Source of the DNA: JBDTMC01 sp039934475 | GTDB taxonomy: Bacteria; Acidobacteriota; Terriglobia; Bryobacterales; Bryobacteraceae | Direction of reading: 5' to 3' | Length of the DNA: 7,224 nt | Assembly (NCBI GenBank): GCA_039934475.1 | Contig: JBDTMC010000404.1 | Coordinates: 1-7,224 of the forward strand | Shown: in pieces, positions 4,708 to 7,224 of the stretch | Layout: every line of letters starts with the position of its first letter | How positions within the stretch are numbered: the first letter of the stretch is position 1 | Made by a program: the position numbers and the translations under genes | Notes under the pieces: generated by a model | Told to the model about the DNA's origin: nothing | What the model saw: the letters and a program-made list of their open reading frames with translations, nothing else | Database searches by the model: none

Positions 4708-6486
4708 ATGCGTTACACAATCGTTCCAGCCCTTTTTCTACTCACCCCGCTCGCCTTCGCCTGCGATTCGAACATCACTGTCACTACCACCGCCGACAGC
4801 GGCTTCGGTAGCTTCCGTCAGGCGGTAAGTGACGTGTGCGACGGCGGGACCATCACGTCCCAACTGCCGGCCCAGTCCACGATCTTCCTCACTTCCGGAC
4901 CCATCGCCATCGCCAAATCCGTCGCCATCACCGGTCCCTCCCGAGCGGATCTCGCCATCGACGGCGGCGGGGGACAAATTCTCATCACCTCGGGCAGCGC
5001 CGTGTCCATCCAGGCCCTCACGCTCCGGAACGCGAATTTGGATGCCTATAACGGAAGCGCCATCATCAACAGCGGCGGCCTCCAACTTACCAATGTGCGC
5101 ATCACCGGTTCGGCCGGCTTACTTGGTCCAGTGAACAACCGAACCGGAGCCAGCATGACTGTGAAAGCTTGCCTTTTCGATCACAACTCCGGACGCACAG
5201 TAGCCGCGGTCGAAAACGCCGGCTCCCTGCTCGTCCAGAACAGCACCTTCCAATCAAATACCTCTGCCAACAGCGGCGCCTTGGACAACCTGCCTGGCGG
5301 GGTCATGACCGTAGAGGATTCCACGTTCACCAATAACGCATCCACTTACGGCAGCGGCATAGCAAATGGTGTGCTCGGCGACCAGAGTTCCCAAACGACC
5401 ATCCGCCGCTGCGTTTTTCAGGGAAACCATGCATCTTATGCCGCCGGCGCCGTCTACAACGGCGGTGGAACAGTGCTGATCAGTCAGAGCACCATCTCGC
5501 AGAACACCGGCCAGCAGGGCGGCGCGGTCGGCAACTTGGGAGGCGCCACCATGACCATTGAATACTCCACCGTCGATTCGAACCATGCCACCGGTGCAGC
5601 GCTGGATTTCCCCACAGGCGGTGGAATCCGGAACGACGGCATCTTCGTACTCCGCTACTCGGCGGTGACAAACAATATCAGCAATGGCTCGGGCGGCGGG
5701 TTCACTAACGCGTTCGACGGTACCTTCACTATCCTCAGGTCCACCCTCTACGGAAACCAGGCTCGCAGCGCCCAGGGCGGCGCTATCAGCGCGGTGTTTG
5801 CGGGCCGCGGCGTCATCGCCTTCAGCACGATCGTCAACAATACAGATTACTTTTATCACGCCGGCGGTATATCGTCGCAGGGCAGCAGGGTTAACAGCAT
5901 CGGCACCATCATTGCGAACAACCCCACTGGGAATTGCGACACCACCCCACTCGTCACCAGGGGATTCAATATCAGCAGCGATACCACTTGTGGGTTTTCC
6001 GGCACTACGGACATGTCTGGAACCGACCCTCTGCTCGGTCCCCTTGCCATGAACGGTGGCGTTACGCTTACACTTGCTTCCCTGCCTGGCAGTCCCGCCA
6101 TCGATTCGGGCGGGACCACGGGTTGCAGTCCTGCCGATCAGCGCGGAGTGCCCGCGCCTCAAAACGGCATCTGCGACCGCGGCGCCTACGAGGCGGCCGC
6201 CCTCCGCGGCTCCATGACGTATCAGTACGCCGCCAGCGACGCAAGTCAAGGTAGCTTCACTTACTTACTTCTGGAGAACAACACTTGGTCCGATGGGGTA
6301 GGCGGGTTCGGAAGTTACAACTACCAACCCGGTACGGGTATCGTTTTGACGGAGAGCCCTTCCACCGGATGCCAGGCGCGTTCCACCGGACGGGTGGATT
6401 CCACGGGTCTCGCCAGCGGAACTCGCGTCTGCCAGGACGGCTCAGGGGTCAAAGGCCGGTGGACCGGAGGGATCAGCATTCCCTAA
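4708..6486 (+). CDS. Secreted right-handed beta-helix protein with choice-of-anchor Q region (592 aa)
   Basis: Residues 1-18 (MRYTIVPALFLLTPLAFA) are a signal peptide cleaved before Cys19; the site lacks Leu at -3, so it is not a good lipobox. Residues 23-100 show the usual opening of the family: TVTTTADSGFGSFRQA, then DVCDGGTI and SVAITGPS. Residues about 100-400 are repeated turns of a parallel beta-helix with the polymorphic outer membrane protein pattern (GSLLVQNSTFQSNTS, GGVMTVEDSTFTNNAS, GGTVLISQSTISQNT, GATMTIEYSTVDSNHA). Residues 458-495 are the choice-of-anchor Q signature: SLPGSPAIDSGG, C473, ADQRGVPAPQ, then CDRGAYE. Residues about 500-592 form an extra Gly- and aromatic-rich domain. 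In known proteins this fold serves adhesion or polysaccharide binding and cleavage; no catalytic set is visible here. ATG 4708 is the first start after an in-frame TAG (4690-4692), but there is no Shine-Dalgarno before it. Confidence 0.93.
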   Translation: MRYTIVPALFLLTPLAFACDSNITVTTTADSGFGSFRQAVSDVCDGGTITSQLPAQSTIFLTSGPIAIAKSVAITGPSRADLAIDGGGGQILITSGSAVSIQALTLRNANLDAYNGSAIINSGGLQLTNVRITGSAGLLGPVNNRTGASMTVKACLFDHNSGRTVAAVENAGSLLVQNSTFQSNTSANSGALDNLPGGVMTVEDSTFTNNASTYGSGIANGVLGDQSSQTTIRRCVFQGNHASYAAGAVYNGGGTVLISQSTISQNTGQQGGAVGNLGGATMTIEYSTVDSNHATGAALDFPTGGGIRNDGIFVLRYSAVTNNISNGSGGGFTNAFDGTFTILRSTLYGNQARSAQGGAISAVFAGRGVIAFSTIVNNTDYFYHAGGISSQGSRVNSIGTIIANNPTGNCDTTPLVTRGFNISSDTTCGFSGTTDMSGTDPLLGPLAMNGGVTLTLASLPGSPAIDSGGTTGCSPADQRGVPAPQNGICDRGAYEAAALRGSMTYQYAASDASQGSFTYLLLENNTWSDGVGGFGSYNYQPGTGIVLTESPSTGCQARSTGRVDSTGLASGTRVCQDGSGVKGRWTGGISIP

Positions 6487-6527
6487 GGCGCGGGGTCGCG
6501 GTAATCTAATACATAACCGAGGTGGCT

Positions 6528-7224
6528 ATGCGCACTATCAAGCTTGCAGGCGTTCTTCTTCTCTCCCTTTGCCCGATCGCGCCCGCTGCGTCGAGCCTGG
6601 TTTACGAGTACTCCTACCAGGGTTGGACAGCCCCACGTGGCAAAGCTGCAGCGGACACGGCGACGCTGCGCGAGGGAAAGCCCTCTCTGCGCCTGGAAGC
6701 CACGTCTCCAGATAAAGACGCGTTGGTGGAATCGGCCCCCGTGTCCCTCACCATCGGCAAGCGCTACGAAATCCGCGCTTGGGTGAAGACGGAGAACCTC
6801 GCCGTGCGCGACGTGGACCGCTCGCCTATCGCGTCCGGAGCCACGCTCAATATGGCCTCCATGCCGTTCGATGTGCATTCGGAAGCCGTCGGCGGCACAC
6901 GCGCCTGGCGCAGACTTTCGCTGAAGTTTACCGCCACCCGCTCGCAGGATCGAATCGTGTTGTCAGCCGGAAACGGTGGCGCACTTACCGGCAAAGCATG
7001 GTTCGCCGGCGTCAGCCTGGAAGAGATCTCGGCCCGCGACCAGTGGCCTTCACGCCCCGCGGTAAAAACCTTCGGCCCCGGTTATCGCTATCCGACGGGC
7101 GGTTGGATCTACCTCCATATTGAAGGCGAACCCTACGAACGTGGCTACCAGCACGGATATCTCATGGCTCCGGAGATTGTTCGCTACATCGATCGAAACT
7201 GGGGGCGCGCCACGCTGATGTCTC
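6528..7224 (+). CDS. Secreted CBM_4_9-like plus C45-like (phospholipase B-like) hydrolase, N-terminal part
   Basis: The frame runs from ATG 6528 to the right edge without a stop (232 codons visible). GAGG at 6519-6522, 5 nt upstream, supports the start. Residues 1-21 are a signal peptide (MRTIKLAGVLLLSLCPIAPA). Residues about 24-168 fit a CBM_4_9/galactose-binding-like jelly roll: YSYQGWTAPRG, PSLRLEATSPDKDALVES, APVSLTIGKRYEIRAWVKT, WRRLSLKFTATRSQDRIVLS, GKAWFAGVSLEEI. Residues 192-220 (GWIYLHIEGEPYERGYQHG and on to MAPEIVRYI) match the start of C45 autoproteolytic acyltransferases and the related phospholipase B-like enzymes, where G-x-P-x-E-x-G-x-QHG precedes the self-processed nucleophile. 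That nucleophile (Cys in C45) lies beyond the window, so activity cannot be judged. It follows the beta-helix gene by 41 nt on the same strand and may share its transcript. Substrate unknown; an amide or peptide-like bond is expected from the family. Confidence 0.82.
   Translation, partial: MRTIKLAGVLLLSLCPIAPAASSLVYEYSYQGWTAPRGKAAADTATLREGKPSLRLEATSPDKDALVESAPVSLTIGKRYEIRAWVKTENLAVRDVDRSPIASGATLNMASMPFDVHSEAVGGTRAWRRLSLKFTATRSQDRIVLSAGNGGALTGKAWFAGVSLEEISARDQWPSRPAVKTFGPGYRYPTGGWIYLHIEGEPYERGYQHGYLMAPEIVRYIDRNWGRATLMS

Noticed and set aside
5254..6249. Long minus-strand open frame (331 codons)
   Set aside because: It is antisense to the beta-helix gene. Its Gly-, Ala-, Val- and Asp-rich composition follows from the repeats on the other strand.

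Overview
The window looks like a stretch of a GC-rich bacterial genome coding almost entirely for secreted proteins. The family mix (ASPIC/UnbV-type FG-GAP repeat protein, Ig-like secreted proteins, a choice-of-anchor Q beta-helix protein, a CBM-fused C45-like hydrolase) is what I associate with Acidobacteriota of the Solibacter/Bryobacter group. This is inference from family composition; there is no rRNA, tRNA or housekeeping marker to confirm it.

Left half, all on the minus strand. A gene for a large secreted protein starts at 4305 and ends at 1559, but it is interrupted twice: one base is missing near 3316-3318 and an in-frame TGA lies at 2303-2305. With one base restored, 4305-1559 becomes exactly 916 codons. 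It is followed after 10 nt by a small secreted Ig-like protein (1548-1045), whose Shine-Dalgarno sits directly behind the upstream stop. After a gap without a convincing gene (1044-611) comes the N-terminal part of an FG-GAP/VCBS repeat protein (610-1), which runs off the left edge.

Right half, plus strand. A 402-base divergent intergenic region (4306-4707) precedes a secreted right-handed beta-helix protein with a choice-of-anchor Q region (4708-6486). After 41 nt comes the start of a secreted protein (6528 to the right edge) with a carbohydrate-binding-like jelly roll followed by the first motif of a C45-like or phospholipase B-like amidohydrolase.

All five loci begin with a signal peptide, so the shared theme is the envelope or exterior: adhesion, matrix or polymer binding, and hydrolysis. 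I see no mobile element, CRISPR array, RNA gene or recognised defence or metabolic system. The points most worth a second look are the doubly interrupted gene, the translational coupling behind it, the extra domain at the end of the beta-helix protein, and the orphan promoter/ribosome-site-like stretch around 895-960.
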